A stretch of 7,807 bases of DNA. Source: Alphaproteobacteria bacterium (GTDB lineage: Bacteria > Pseudomonadota > Alphaproteobacteria > UBA828). This document shows positions 1 through 5,968 of the stretch, in pieces. The position numbers and the translations under genes were made by a program. The stretch spans positions 1-7,807 of the forward strand of contig JAPYQV010000108.1 of NCBI GenBank assembly GCA_029937205.1. Reading direction: 5' to 3'. Below the pieces are notes generated by a model, which saw only the letters and a list, made by a program, of their open reading frames with translations, had not been told where the DNA came from and ran no database searches. How positions within the stretch are numbered: the first letter of the stretch is position 1; each line of letters begins with the position of its first letter.

Positions 1-434
1 TGTTCTATCTGCGCCGGCCGGGGCGTCTCAGGATCGAATATCTACCACCGACGCCGATCCTCATCGTTGGAGACGGATTTCTGCTGCATTTTCACGATAC
101 CGAGCTCGGCCAAGTGAGCGACTGGCCGATCTTCGATACGCCGCTCGGCGCGCTCAGCTCCGGCGATGTCAGCTTCAATGACGATCTCATCGTCACCGGT
201 TTTCGCCGCCGCTCGGGCGCGCTGGCTATCACTCTGGTGAAGCGCGAGGATCCGGGACTGGGCAGCCTCACCCTCTTTTTCAGCGAAGCGCCGATGGAGC
301 TCCGGCAATGGAAAGTGATCGATGCGCAGGGCCTCACGACCACCGTCGCGCTGTTTAATACCGAGACCAATATCGACCTCGACAACCGGCTGTTCGTGTT
401 CGACGATCCGCGCGAAAACCGACCAACGCGTTGA
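1..434 (+). CDS. lolA: Outer-membrane lipoprotein carrier protein LolA, C-terminal part (5' end outside window)
   Basis: LolA is a periplasmic chaperone. It takes lipoproteins released by the LolCDE ABC transporter and hands them to the outer-membrane receptor. The gene is already open at the window edge: the first full codon is at 3 and the stop is TGA at 432-434, leaving 143 residues of a protein usually near 200. The signal peptide and N-terminal strands are therefore not visible. Recognition rests on the run FYLRRPGRLRIEY near the start, the LIVGDG turn about 20 residues in, the TPLGAL segment, the acidic GSLTLFF strand, and above all the LRQWKVIDAQGLTTTVALFN block near the C-terminus. 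That block is characteristic of alphaproteobacterial LolA. The puuD-like gene starts 16 nt downstream and may be co-transcribed. lolA often lies between ftsK and xthA in alphaproteobacteria; here xthA is about 5.5 kb away. Confidence 0.9.
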   Translation, partial: FYLRRPGRLRIEYLPPTPILIVGDGFLLHFHDTELGQVSDWPIFDTPLGALSSGDVSFNDDLIVTGFRRRSGALAITLVKREDPGLGSLTLFFSEAPMELRQWKVIDAQGLTTTVALFNTETNIDLDNRLFVFDDPRENRPTR

Positions 435-450
435 TCGGCCCGCGCGCCCC

Positions 451-1224
451 ATGGCTTCACAAGAATCCGCCAAACCGCTGATCGCGCTCTCCGCCTGCGT
501 GCGGGAAATCGGCATTCTTCCGTTTCACGTGGTCGGCGAGAAATATATCACCGCCGTCAATGCCGGCGCCAACGGGCTGGCCATGATGTTGCCGTCTCTT
601 GGCGATGCCCATGCGCGTGCCGATGTGCTTGCCCGTGTCGATGGCCTGCTGTTCACCGGCAGCCCGTCCAATGTGGAGCCGCATATCTATGGCGGGCCAC
701 CCAGTGCCGAAGGCACCCACCATGATGCCCAGCGCGATGCCGCGACCCTGCCGCTGATTCGGGATGCTGTGGCAGCCGGGGTGCCGGTGTTCTGTATCTG
801 CCGCGGCATTCAGGAATTGAATGTGGCGCTCGGCGGCACCTTGCATCAGGCGGTACAGGATGTCCCCGGCCGGTTCGATCACCGCGAAGACAAAGACCTG
901 CCGCGGGCGGTACAATACGCCCCGGTTCATACGCTGTCGATCACGCCCGGCGGTATGCTGGCAAAATTGTGGCCGGAGGCGGAAATCTCGGTCAATTCCC
1001 TGCACGCGCAGGGTGTCGATACGCCGGCGCCGGGTTTGCGCGTCGAAGCGGTCGCGCCGGATGGCCAGATCGAGGCATTGAGCGGCGCCGAAAGCGCTGG
1101 ATTTTGCCTTGGCGTGCAATGGCATCCGGAATGGTTGGTAACGGAGAATCCGCTCTCCATGGCGCTGTTTAAGGCGTTCGGCGATGCCGCCCGGGCGCAT
1201 GCAAGCCGGCGAGCAGGCGGTTAA
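451..1224 (+). CDS. puuD: Gamma-glutamyl-gamma-aminobutyrate hydrolase family protein (class I glutamine amidotransferase-like, PuuD-like)
   Basis: The 257-residue product matches the peptidase C26 / PuuD family, which cleaves gamma-glutamyl-GABA to glutamate and GABA in the cytoplasmic putrescine pathway. E. coli PuuD has 254 residues. Visible landmarks are FTGSPSNVEPHIYG (the oxyanion-side loop), the nucleophile elbow CICRGIQE with Cys117, a DHRED segment, VNSLHAQG, and GVQWHPEW carrying His225 and Glu227. The Cys-His-Glu triad is therefore intact. The ATG at 451 is chosen because it gives family length and begins just before the first beta strand (PLIALSACV). An in-frame ATG at 322 would add 43 Arg/Ser-rich residues overlapping lolA. 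No strong Shine-Dalgarno precedes 451, so translation may be coupled to the lolA stop 16 nt upstream. No puuABC partner genes are present, so the physiological substrate is uncertain; another gamma-glutamyl amide is possible. No intrinsic terminator follows. Confidence 0.88.
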   Translation: MASQESAKPLIALSACVREIGILPFHVVGEKYITAVNAGANGLAMMLPSLGDAHARADVLARVDGLLFTGSPSNVEPHIYGGPPSAEGTHHDAQRDAATLPLIRDAVAAGVPVFCICRGIQELNVALGGTLHQAVQDVPGRFDHREDKDLPRAVQYAPVHTLSITPGGMLAKLWPEAEISVNSLHAQGVDTPAPGLRVEAVAPDGQIEALSGAESAGFCLGVQWHPEWLVTENPLSMALFKAFGDAARAHASRRAGG

Positions 1225-1259
1225 CCAGATATTAACGAGGCGCGGAACAAGAAGCGTGT

Positions 1260-1282
1260 TGCTATGCGTATTTTGCATAGCA
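1260..1282. promoter_or_regulatory. Candidate LysR-type operator upstream of the DUF1127 gene
   Basis: There is a perfect inverted repeat with 8-nt arms: TGCTATGC at 1260-1267 and GCATAGCA at 1275-1282, separated by GTATTTT. It contains the T-N11-A core typical of LysR-family boxes. Its centre (about 1271) lies close to 64 nt upstream of the start site expected from the promoter-like hexamers at 1301-1328, which is where LysR activators usually bind. In Brucella the LysR regulator VtlR activates small DUF1127 genes, so such a regulator is plausible here. The factor itself is not encoded in the window. An RNA hairpin at the end of the puuD transcript is an alternative reading, but no T-tract follows. 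Confidence 0.45.
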
Positions 1283-1300
1283 GGCGTACCGTCTTGTCTG

Positions 1301-1328
1301 TTGTGAGACTTCCTGGAATCACCATATT
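1301..1328 (+). promoter_or_regulatory. Predicted sigma-70-type promoter of the DUF1127 gene
   Basis: TTGTGA at 1301-1306 and CATATT at 1323-1328 are separated by 16 nt (17 nt if the -10 is read as ATATTA at 1324-1329). The expected transcription start is near 1335, giving an untranslated leader of about 105 nt before the ATG at 1441. The spacing to the palindrome at 1260-1282 supports the call, but the hexamers are imperfect. Confidence 0.4.
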
Positions 1329-1427
1329 AGCCACAGACGCCGGACGAAACGGACCATGAAATGGCCCGCCAAAGCCACGGCGAGGCAGCCGGATTGAGAG
1401 TTCCGGTAATTACAAAAAACCCTATCC

Positions 1428-1432
1428 AGGAG
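1428..1432 (+). promoter_or_regulatory. Shine-Dalgarno site of the DUF1127 gene
   Basis: AGGAG lies 8 nt before the ATG at 1441. It is the strongest ribosome binding site in this part of the window and fixes the start of this very short gene. Confidence 0.8.
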
Positions 1433-1440
1433 ATACAGAG

Positions 1441-1614
1441 ATGAATAGTTTTCCCTTTATAAATACCCTTCGTTCGTGGCGCAACCGTACCCGCGTCGAC
1501 TATGAGCTCAACAGCATGAGCGACCGCCAACTTGCCGATATCGGTATTGCGCGCGGCGATATTGACGCCGTTGTTCATGGCCGCTTTGTGCGCCCGGCGC
1601 GGGTCCACTCCTAA
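1441..1614 (+). CDS. DUF1127 (YjiS-like) small protein
   Basis: This 57-residue basic protein has the DUF1127 signature. It has an N-terminal aromatic/basic helix (Trp13 followed by RNRTRVDYEL), then the core at residues 27-41, SDRQLADIGIARGDI, and a basic tail. The start is the ATG at 1441 with AGGAG 8 nt upstream; the stop is TAA at 1612-1614. There is no signal peptide or membrane segment. Family knowledge: DUF1127 proteins are small, often stress-induced, and common in alphaproteobacteria. CcaF1 of Rhodobacter sphaeroides is an RNA-binding DUF1127 protein involved in maturation of sRNAs encoded in its own operon, and Brucella VtlR activates several DUF1127 genes. Here the gene appears monocistronic, with a LysR-like box and promoter upstream and about 190 nt of hairpin-rich sequence plus a strong terminator downstream. 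That arrangement favours an RNA-related role, but this is inference. Confidence 0.88.
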   Translation: MNSFPFINTLRSWRNRTRVDYELNSMSDRQLADIGIARGDIDAVVHGRFVRPARVHS

Positions 1615-1840
1615 GCCCTGCCACAAAATTGATGTCGCCCCGGCTCCTCGGGAAAATCATCACAAATTGTTGATTTGTCCCGGCGCGGTGCCGTTGCCAC
1701 ATCTCTAATAACGGCCAGTCCATTGCTTGGGTCGCTTTTGGCTCCCCCCAAACAGCCCCGCGGCTCAAGAGATGGGCTCTTACCCTACTCAGGGTCCCCT
1801 CTACTGGCGGGTCGGCGTATAGCCGGCCCGCCTTTTCTTT
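1615..1840 (+). ncRNA. Candidate structured 3' untranslated region / sRNA downstream of DUF1127
   Basis: This stretch has no credible gene between the DUF1127 stop and the terminator. It has many short inverted repeats. TGATG (1630-1634) with CATCA (1658-1662) encloses CCCG (1639-1642) with CGGG (1649-1652), whose loop GCTCCT contains the anti-Shine-Dalgarno core CUCCU. Then come ACAAAT (1662-1667) with ATTTGT (1673-1678), and CGGC (1681-1684) with GCCG (1690-1693). Three back-to-back hairpins follow, with arms at 1754-1757/1762-1765, 1767-1771/1777-1781 and 1782-1786/1791-1795. The terminator at 1806-1832 closes the region. No separate promoter was found, so a processed 3' RNA from the DUF1127 transcript is most likely. 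The layout resembles Rhodobacter ccaF1-CcsR, but the full CCUCCUCCC loop motif of those RNAs is absent. Confidence 0.35.
1806..1840 (+). terminator. Strong Rho-independent terminator
   Basis: The arms GGCGGGTCGGC (1806-1816) and GCCGGCCCGCC (1822-1832) form an 11-bp stem with one U-G wobble and a 5-nt loop, followed directly by TTTTCTTT (1833-1840). It ends the DUF1127 transcript and insulates it from hyuA, whose start codon is about 100 nt further on. Confidence 0.9.
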
Positions 1841-1898
1841 ACAGGCGATTCTTTACCAACATTCCATCCCCCGCCCTTCCGTGAAATACTCCCGCTGT

Positions 1899-1914
1899 CC
1901 GGTCGAATGGCCGG
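1899..1914 (+). other. Small hairpin in the hyuA leader
   Basis: CCGGTC (1899-1904) pairs with GGCCGG (1909-1914), with one U-G wobble and a GAAT tetraloop, 16 nt before the hyuA Shine-Dalgarno sequence. It is short and may be fortuitous. No convincing promoter was found between the terminator and hyuA, although one must lie in 1841-1930 if hyuA is transcribed independently. Confidence 0.25.
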
Positions 1915-1941
1915 CGTCGCAAAAAGCAACGGAGAGAGCGC

Positions 1942-4002
1942 ATGTCCTATCGTTTGGGCGTCGATGTGGGCGGAACGTTTACCGATCTGTTGCTGATCAA
2001 TGAGGCGGACAGTTCGTTTCACATCGCCAAAGTGCCGTCGACGCCGGACGATCCCTCGATCGGCGTGCTGAACGGCACCGACCGGGTGTGCGAGCTCGCC
2101 AGTATCGCGCCGAGCGAGATCGAACATGTCATGCACGGCAGCACCATCGCCACCAACGCCATCCTCACCGGCCAGGGGGCGCGTGTCGGCCTGGTGACGA
2201 CGGAAGGTTATCGCCATGTGCTGCAAATTGCGCGCTCGTTCGTGCCGGGTGGCCTGGGCGCTTGGGTGATCTTCAACAAAACCCCGCCCTTGGCGCCGCT
2301 CGCGCTGACCGTCGAGGCCAAGGGGCGAATCGGCGCCAAAGGCGAAATCGTCACACCGCTCGACGAAGACGCGCTGCGCAAATCGCTGCGCCACCTCAAG
2401 CGCAAGGGTATCGATGCGCTGACCATTTCACTGTTCAACTCCTACACCAACGACGCGCACGAGCGCCTGGCCGGACGTATTGCCGAGGAGGAATTGCCCG
2501 ATGTGCCGGTGTCGCTGTCGTGCGACGTCATCCCCGAGATGCAGGAATATGAGCGCACCATCACAACGGTGTGCAATTCCTATGTGCGCCCGATCGTGGC
2601 GAAATATGTGCGCAATCTGAGCGACGAACTGGAGCGCCGCTCAAGCGGCGTAAAGCTGCATATCCTGCGCTCAGACGGCGGCCTGACAACACCCGCCGGC
2701 GCCGAGACCGTGCCGGTCAACCTGTTGATGAGCGGCCCCGCCGGCGGCGTAGCCGGCGCGTTATGGATCTCCCGCCAGGCCGGCTTCAAAAATCTTCTGA
2801 CCTTCGATATGGGCGGCACTTCGACCGATGTCTGCCTCATTCGCGACGGCGTCGCCCAGACCCGGCGCGAGACCACGGTGGGCGATTTGACCGTGCGCGC
2901 CTCGTCCCTCGATGTGCGCTCGGTCGGCGCCGGCGGCGGCTCGATTGCCCATGTGCCTGCGCTTACCAAGGCGCTCCGCGTCGGCCCACAAAGCGCCGGC
3001 GCCGATCCGGGTCCCGCCGCCTACGCTCAAGGAGGGTCCGCACCGACGGTCACCGATGCCAATGTGGTATTGGGTTATCTTCCCGCCTCGTCGCGCCTCG
3101 GCGGCGATATGCGAATCGACCGCGCCAAGGCCGAAGCGGCGGTCGCCACCATTGCCGAGGCGCTTGATTTTTCCGTCGAGCGCGCCGCCCAGGGCATTTA
3201 CGATATCGTCAACGAAAACATGATCGGCGCGCTCAGGCTGGTCTCGGTACAGCAGGGCAACGATCCGCGCGACTTCGCCTTGATCGCCTTCGGTGGCGCC
3301 GGGCCGCTGCACGGCAATGCGCTGGCCCGCATTCTCAATTGCTGGCCGGTGATCGTGCCGCCGGGGCCGGGCGTGCTCTGTGCATATGGCGATGCCACCA
3401 CGCGCACCCGCGACGACGCATCGCGCAGCCTGATGCGGCGCTTCTCGCAAACCAGCGCCGAAGAGGTCAGCGAAATTTTCGCCGAGCTGCGCGGCGCCGC
3501 GGCGCGCACGTTTGACGCCGAAGGTATCGCCGAGACGGATCGCAGCTCGAGCTATGAAGTCGATGTGCGTTATTCCGGTCAGGTGCTGTCGCTGCCGGTG
3601 GCCGTCGATATCGATGCCTTCCGGGCTCAGGGGTTGGCCCATATCGGCGACAGTTTCGACGCCCTGCACGAAAAGCTCTACACCTTTGCGCTCGATTCGG
3701 AGCGCGAGATCATCAATCTCCGCGCCATCGTGCAGGGCCGGCAAACCCTGGCCGATGCGGGGCGAATTGCGCGCGGCAACAGCGACGCCAGCGCCGCCAA
3801 GGTGGCGCAAGAAAAAATATTCGCCGATGGCGATTGGCAGGACGCCACGATCTACCAACGAGATCTGTTGCGGGCCGGCAATATCATCGTCGGACCGGCG
3901 ATCGTTACCCAACTCGATTCGACCACCCTGATCCTGCCCGGCCACGCCGGCGAGATCGACGATCTCGGCAATATTTTGATCCGCCCACTGAGCGTAAATT
4001 GA
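1942..4002 (+). CDS. hyuA: Hydantoinase/oxoprolinase family protein, subunit A (HyuA-like ATPase subunit)
   Basis: This is the 686-residue ATP-binding subunit of the family that includes N-methylhydantoinase, 5-oxoprolinase and acetone/acetophenone carboxylases. Such enzymes use ATP to activate a cyclic amide or carbonyl substrate. Visible landmarks are the actin-like phosphate loop GVDVGGTFTD (residues 6-15), HGSTIATNAIL (65-75), the second phosphate motif FDMGGTSTD (288-296), GAGGGS (329-334), VGPQSAGADPGPAAY (from 347) and FGGAGPLHG (450-458). The N-terminal hydantoinase A domain covers roughly 4-180, the central domain 200-490, and a C-terminal beta-rich domain the rest. Length is normal for prokaryotic HyuA. 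The start is ATG 1942 with GGAGAGAG (1931-1938) upstream. Residues after ARSFVPGGLGAW differ from the classical GRQ-type HyuA segment, pointing to a separate subclade. It is followed after 22 nt by its partner hyuB. The substrate is unknown; no carbamoylase, racemase or transporter is adjacent. Confidence 0.9.
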   Translation: MSYRLGVDVGGTFTDLLLINEADSSFHIAKVPSTPDDPSIGVLNGTDRVCELASIAPSEIEHVMHGSTIATNAILTGQGARVGLVTTEGYRHVLQIARSFVPGGLGAWVIFNKTPPLAPLALTVEAKGRIGAKGEIVTPLDEDALRKSLRHLKRKGIDALTISLFNSYTNDAHERLAGRIAEEELPDVPVSLSCDVIPEMQEYERTITTVCNSYVRPIVAKYVRNLSDELERRSSGVKLHILRSDGGLTTPAGAETVPVNLLMSGPAGGVAGALWISRQAGFKNLLTFDMGGTSTDVCLIRDGVAQTRRETTVGDLTVRASSLDVRSVGAGGGSIAHVPALTKALRVGPQSAGADPGPAAYAQGGSAPTVTDANVVLGYLPASSRLGGDMRIDRAKAEAAVATIAEALDFSVERAAQGIYDIVNENMIGALRLVSVQQGNDPRDFALIAFGGAGPLHGNALARILNCWPVIVPPGPGVLCAYGDATTRTRDDASRSLMRRFSQTSAEEVSEIFAELRGAAARTFDAEGIAETDRSSSYEVDVRYSGQVLSLPVAVDIDAFRAQGLAHIGDSFDALHEKLYTFALDSEREIINLRAIVQGRQTLADAGRIARGNSDASAAKVAQEKIFADGDWQDATIYQRDLLRAGNIIVGPAIVTQLDSTTLILPGHAGEIDDLGNILIRPLSVN

Positions 4003-4024
4003 GTGCGAACTGAGGGAGAGCCAT

Positions 4025-5923
4025 ATGCCCGCCACCGTCATTGAGACCAATCAAACGCCGTTCGAGACGGTCGAGGTCGATCCGGTCGATCTCGACATCA
4101 TCGAGAACGCGCTGCGCAGCGCGCGCGTCGAAATGGACGCCGTCCTCTTCCGCACCGCCATGTCGCCCGGCATCCGCGAGCAGCATGACGAGTTTCCCCT
4201 CATCGCCAATCGCGACGGCAAGATGGTGGTCGGCCAGTTCGGCGCCTTCATCAACACCTTCCTGAAAAACTACGAGGGCGAAATCGAAGAGGGCGATGTC
4301 TTCCTCACCAACGATCCCTATTCGTGCGACGGCGCGGTCAGCCACACGCCGGACTGGCTGGTGCTGATGCCGATCTACAAGGAGGGGCGGGTGATCGGCT
4401 GGGCCGCCATGTTCGGCCACATGACCGATTCGGGCGGCCGCGTGCCGGGCAGCATGCCGACCGACGCGCAGCAGATTTACGAGGAAGGCATCATCATCCC
4501 GCCCTTGAAACTCTACACCAAGGGCGTGCTGCAATCGGACATCCTCAATCTCATTCTGCACAATTGCCGCATGGCGCAATGGAACCGGAGCGATCTCAAC
4601 GCATTGATCGCCGGCTGCCGCCTGGCCGCCACGCGGGTGACCGAGCTCTCCACCCGCTTCGGCGACGATGTCTATTTCTCCGCCCTGAACGAACTCCTGG
4701 ACCGCACCAAACGCGCCGTCAGGGAATTGCTCCTTGCCAATATCCCGGAGGAAAAACAAACCTTTGAGGATTGGGTGTGCGACGACGGCATGGGCATGGG
4801 GCCGTACCGCATCGCCTGCACCATGTGGCGCGAGGGCGAAAAACTGATCATGGATTTCGCCGGCACCGACCCGCAATCTGCCGGCGCAATCAACTTCTAC
4901 TGCAACGAAGAAATGATGAAAATGTATTGCGGCGTTTTCATGATCTATCTCGCCGATCCACAGATTCTGTTTAATGACGGCTTCTACGATTTGATGGAAT
5001 TCCGCATTCCCAAGGGCTCGCTGCTGGCGCCGCAAAAACCGGCGGCGCTGTCGGGCCGCACCCACGCGCTGGCCCGCGTCGTCGATGTGCTGAATGGCCT
5101 GTTTGGCCAGGGCAATCCGGACTATCTCTGCGCCGCCGGATTTTCGGCCAGTCCGCACTTTTTCTTTTCCGGCCATAACGAGCATGGCGAGTGGTTCCAG
5201 CAATATCAAATCGGCTTCGGCGGCATTGCCGGCAAGCCGTCCGGCGACGGCGCCGACGGCCACGCCATGTGGCCCGACTTCACCAATGTGCCGAATGAAT
5301 TTGTCGAGGCCATGTATCCGCTCAGGATTGAGACCTACACCGCAATCCCGGATTCCGGCGGCGCCGGGCTGCACCGCGGCGGCAACGGCGTGCACACCGG
5401 TTATCGCTTCCTGCGCAAGGGCCAGGTCTCGATTCATGACGACCGCTGGCTGACCCATCCGTGGGGCGTCAAGGGCGGCACGCCGGGCGCGCGCAGCTCG
5501 AAAATTCTCGAGCGTGCCGACGGCACACGCAGCGTGCTGCCGTCCAAGTGCGACCGCATCAACGTCGTGCCGGGCGATATCCTGCAGTTCAAAACCTGGG
5601 GCGGCGGCGGCTGGGGCGATCCCTTCGAGCGCCCGGTGGAAAAGGTGCTGTACGATGTGGAAGGTGGTCTCCTCACCATCGAAGGTGCCAAACGCTATGG
5701 CGTGGTTATTCTGGAATCGGAGGGCGATTTCAGCGTCGACGCTGCGGCGAGCGAGACATTGCGCGAAGAAATGCGCGAGGCGCGCGGCAACGACATACCA
5801 CTGTTTGACAAAGGCGGCGATTTGGCCGATCTGATTGCGCGCTGCGAAGCGGAAACCGGCCTCGCCCCGCCCGCCCCGCCGGTGTTCCCGGATTGGGTCG
5901 ACAGGGGTCAGGCGGCGGTATAG
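4025..5923 (+). CDS. hyuB: Hydantoinase/oxoprolinase family protein, subunit B (HyuB-like)
   Basis: This is the 632-residue partner of HyuA; the two subunits form the cytoplasmic ATP-dependent enzyme. The family domain begins at DPVDLDIIENAL (residue 19 onward). Visible conserved features are FLTNDPY (Asn96-Asp97-Pro98), SHTPDW (His107), GHMTDSGG with His132 and Asp135 at the place of the family's H-x-x-D motif, a GGAGLHRGGNG turn, and the C-terminal signature GGGGWGDPFERPVEKVLYDV (Gly-rich run from 526) followed by YGVVI. The protein is full length with no frameshift. AGGGAGAG at 4013-4020 precedes the ATG at 4025, and the 22-nt gap to hyuA implies one transcript and coordinated synthesis. 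Typical HyuB has RTAYSPNIKER near residue 45; here it reads RTAMSPGIREQHDEFP, which again suggests a distinct subclade. No small third subunit like that of acetone carboxylase is present, so a carboxylase role is less likely than hydrolase. Substrate remains unassigned. Confidence 0.9.
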   Translation: MPATVIETNQTPFETVEVDPVDLDIIENALRSARVEMDAVLFRTAMSPGIREQHDEFPLIANRDGKMVVGQFGAFINTFLKNYEGEIEEGDVFLTNDPYSCDGAVSHTPDWLVLMPIYKEGRVIGWAAMFGHMTDSGGRVPGSMPTDAQQIYEEGIIIPPLKLYTKGVLQSDILNLILHNCRMAQWNRSDLNALIAGCRLAATRVTELSTRFGDDVYFSALNELLDRTKRAVRELLLANIPEEKQTFEDWVCDDGMGMGPYRIACTMWREGEKLIMDFAGTDPQSAGAINFYCNEEMMKMYCGVFMIYLADPQILFNDGFYDLMEFRIPKGSLLAPQKPAALSGRTHALARVVDVLNGLFGQGNPDYLCAAGFSASPHFFFSGHNEHGEWFQQYQIGFGGIAGKPSGDGADGHAMWPDFTNVPNEFVEAMYPLRIETYTAIPDSGGAGLHRGGNGVHTGYRFLRKGQVSIHDDRWLTHPWGVKGGTPGARSSKILERADGTRSVLPSKCDRINVVPGDILQFKTWGGGGWGDPFERPVEKVLYDVEGGLLTIEGAKRYGVVILESEGDFSVDAAASETLREEMREARGNDIPLFDKGGDLADLIARCEAETGLAPPAPPVFPDWVDRGQAAV

Positions 5924-5939
5924 GCACGCGCGCCCGTTA

Positions 5940-5965
5940 ACAAGAAAACCTAAGGACAAGAAAAC
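5940..5965 (+). repeat. Short direct repeat around the xthA ribosome binding site
   Basis: ACAAGAAAAC occurs at 5940-5949 and again at 5956-5965, separated by CTAAGG, which supplies most of the xthA Shine-Dalgarno sequence (AAGGA 5952-5956). The A-rich copies leave the site unstructured. It may be a small duplication and carries no further identifiable signal. Confidence 0.6.
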
Positions 5966-5968
5966 ACG

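Noticed and set aside
322..450. N-terminal extension of the PuuD-like gene from ATG 322
   Set aside because: It overlaps lolA out of frame, is Arg/Ser/Pro-rich like a shadow translation, and exceeds family length. ATG 451 gives the expected size.
457..1278. 273-codon open frame on the minus strand opposite the puuD-like gene
   Set aside because: It covers the catalytic-motif-bearing plus-strand gene and shows no family features of its own.
1706..1711. TAATAA as the -10 of a separate sRNA promoter
   Set aside because: No acceptable -35 lies 16-18 nt upstream; that interval is G/C-rich hairpin sequence.
2761..4050. 429-codon open frame on the minus strand opposite hyuA
   Set aside because: Antisense shadow of hyuA with no recognisable motif or ribosome binding site.
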